Source of the DNA: VRUE01 sp963706605
GTDB taxonomy: Bacteria > Actinomycetota > Thermoleophilia > Solirubrobacterales > 70-9
Reading direction: 5' to 3'
NCBI GenBank assembly: GCA_963706605.1
Contig: OY970165.1
Coordinates: forward strand, 248,001 to 312,000
Length of the DNA: 64,000 nucleotides
Shown: positions 62,783 through 64,000 of the stretch, in pieces
Layout: the number at the start of each line of letters is the position of its first letter
How positions within the stretch are numbered: the stretch's first letter is position 1
Translations under genes and position numbers: made by a program
Notes under the pieces: model-generated
What the model saw: the letters and a program-made list of their open reading frames with translations, nothing else
The model's database searches: none
Told to the model about the DNA's origin: nothing

Positions 62783-64000
62783 GCCCGGCTCGGCGCCGGC
62801 CAGCGCCTCGTCGAGGTCGACCGGGCGGCCGAGGTGGAAGCCCTGGGCCATGTCGACTCCGTATTCGCGCAGCATCTCGGTCGTCTGGTCGTCCTGGACG
62901 TACTCGGCGATCGTCTCCTTGCCGAGTCCACGGGCGATCTGGACGATCGCCTGCACGGTGAGCTGGTCGGCGTCGCTGCGCGGCATGTCACGGACAAAGG
63001 ACCCGTCGATCTTGATCAGGTCGAAGGGGATCGTCTTCAGGTAGTGGAATGGCCCGAAGCCGGCGCCGTAGTCGTCAATCGCGACCTGACAGCCGAAGTC
63101 GGTCAGCCGGTCGGCGAAGCCGGCGGCAGCGTCGTAGTCGTGGATGTTCGCCGTCTCGGTGATCTCGAAGGTGCAGCTGGAGGGATCGGCGCCGCCTTCG
63201 TCGAGGCGCCGTTCGATGAACTCGAGCACCGAGACGTCGGTCAGCGAAGCGCCGGAGAGGTTGACGTGCAGCGACAGCGGCGCCCCCTGGCGCTCCCGCT
63301 CGGCGAGCAGCTCCAGCGCCCGCGCGACCACCCAGCGGTCGAGCTCCTGGACCATGCCGGCGCGCTCAGCCGCCTCGATGAACGATGCCGCCGGCAGGAG
63401 CTCGCCCTGCTCGTTGGTCATCCGCAGCAGCAGCTCGTAGCGCTCGATCCCGCCGGAGGAGAGGCTGCGGATCGGCTGCGTGTGGAGGCTGAGGCGGTCG
63501 TCGGTAAGCGCGTCGCGGATCCTCGCCGCGGTGGTCTGGCGCCGCGCCGGGTCGCGCTGCGGTTCGCGCGGGTCGCGGAAGAGGGCGACCTTGTTGCGCC
63601 CTTCCTCCTTCGCCCGGTACATCGCCTGGTCGGCGGCGACCAGCACAGCTTCGGAGCCGACCCCCTTCTCACCGCCGCCGAACATCGTGATGCCGACGCT
63701 GATCGTCGCCGGCTCGGAGTCCGACGTGGCCTGGACGCTGTCGGCCACCTGGGCCCGCAGGTCTTCGCCGAGCTGGGTCGCCCCCTCGACGTCGGTCTGG
63801 GGCATCAGGATCGCGAACTCGTCACCGGAGAGCCGAGCGACGATGTCGGTGCCACGGACCCTTTCCCGCATCACTCCTGCGACCTGGCGGATCAGGTTGT
63901 CGCCGGCGTGATGGCCGAGCGTGTCGTTGACCGCCTTGAGCCCGTCGATGTCGACGATCATCATCGCGCCGCGACCGCCGTAGCGGGCGCTGAAGGAGAC
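62771..64000 (-). CDS. GGDEF-EAL cyclic-di-GMP protein, 5' end outside window
   Basis: Partial: the frame is open to base 64000, and the residues before the internal ATG at 63964 (SARYGGRG) are the usual start of a GGDEF domain, so the true N-terminus, probably with a sensor, lies outside. The GGDEF-domain active-site loop reads RLSGDEFAIL (SGDEF), a permissible variant. The EAL domain has ELLLRM in place of EALLR, and conserved HVNLSG, FEITET, AIDDYGAGF, LIKIDGSFV, IAEYV and AQGFHLGRP, so phosphodiesterase activity is likely. Could regulate EPS formation; that link is only by proximity. Confidence 0.9.
   Translation of the reverse strand, partial: VSFSARYGGRGAMMIVDIDGLKAVNDTLGHHAGDNLIRQVAGVMRERVRGTDIVARLSGDEFAILMPQTDVEGATQLGEDLRAQVADSVQATSDSEPATISVGITMFGGGEKGVGSEAVLVAADQAMYRAKEEGRNKVALFRDPREPQRDPARRQTTAARIRDALTDDRLSLHTQPIRSLSSGGIERYELLLRMTNEQGELLPAASFIEAAERAGMVQELDRWVVARALELLAERERQGAPLSLHVNLSGASLTDVSVLEFIERRLDEGGADPSSCTFEITETANIHDYDAAAGFADRLTDFGCQVAIDDYGAGFGPFHYLKTIPFDLIKIDGSFVRDMPRSDADQLTVQAIVQIARGLGKETIAEYVQDDQTTEMLREYGVDMAQGFHLGRPVDLDEALAGAEPGLTA

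Noticed and set aside
1..64000. tRNA, rRNA, transposase, integrase or prophage genes
   Set aside because: No cloverleaf with a GGTTCGA-type arm, no rRNA segment, and no recognisable transposase or integrase was found on either strand by reading; weak cases could be missed without a covariance search.

Overview
The window is about two-thirds G+C and gene-dense, and every open gene has actinobacterial character: an F420-type FO synthase (FbiC), ethylmalonyl-CoA pathway enzymes, GTP-dependent PEP carboxykinase, MMPL-family exporters, an HxlR regulator, ClpS and DUF4333. The gene complement and the paired short palindromic repeats suggest a deep-branching actinobacterium of the Thermoleophilia/Solirubrobacterales type. 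That placement is an inference; no rRNA or tRNA gene is present to confirm it. Many genes carry a TAnnnT-like hexamer 6-8 nt before the start codon and no Shine-Dalgarno sequence, which points to widespread leaderless transcription. I used this pattern to choose several starts.

Layout. 0-14 kb is mostly housekeeping and metabolism: 3' part missing fbiC, aquaporin, an orphan THI5-like lipoprotein, mntH-mntR with a double operator, ygfZ, rmuC, ccr, clpS and meaA (ethylmalonyl-CoA mutase). 14.4-18 kb holds three tandem secreted polysaccharide-lyase-like paralogues. An A+T-rich leader at 17.9-18.35 kb opens an exopolysaccharide (EPS) region to about 38 kb: initiating sugar-phosphate transferase, deacetylase, Alg14/Alg13-like pair, GT4 and GT2 glycosyltransferases, Wzz/BY-kinase, Wzy, Wzx, two FemAB-like acyltransferases, a secreted glycoside hydrolase and a nucleotide-sugar dehydrogenase. 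Embedded in it are a MaoC hydratase and an acyl-CoA dehydrogenase that look like mesaconyl-CoA hydratase and methylsuccinyl-CoA dehydrogenase. 37.8-43.1 kb is a compact set: GNAT, acyl carrier protein, AMP-ligase and PabAB in one operon, with divergent pabC. 44.2-46.4 kb encodes a large collagen-like secreted protein. 46.8-55.8 kb carries a CAP protein, malyl-CoA lyase, pckG, a second O-antigen-ligase-like protein and a sucC-sucD-ferredoxin operon. 55.8-61.2 kb has two MMPL paralogues flanking a secreted Cys-rich protein and an HxlR regulator. The right edge has an acyl-CoA synthetase and a partial GGDEF-EAL protein.

How it works together. ccr, meaA, mcd, mch and mcl supply the main enzymes of the ethylmalonyl-CoA route for acetyl-CoA assimilation; sucCD and pckG connect it to the TCA cycle and gluconeogenesis. 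The EPS genes form a Wzx/Wzy-type assembly line, probably for a uronic-acid-containing polymer (PssD/PssE-like pair, nucleotide-sugar dehydrogenase, uronan-lyase-like proteins), with deacetylation and acyl decoration. The most intriguing items are the PabAB/ligase/ACP/GNAT operon next to the EPS genes, the EMC-type enzymes leading FemAB-containing operons, and a 111-bp palindromic element inserted in frame inside fbiC.
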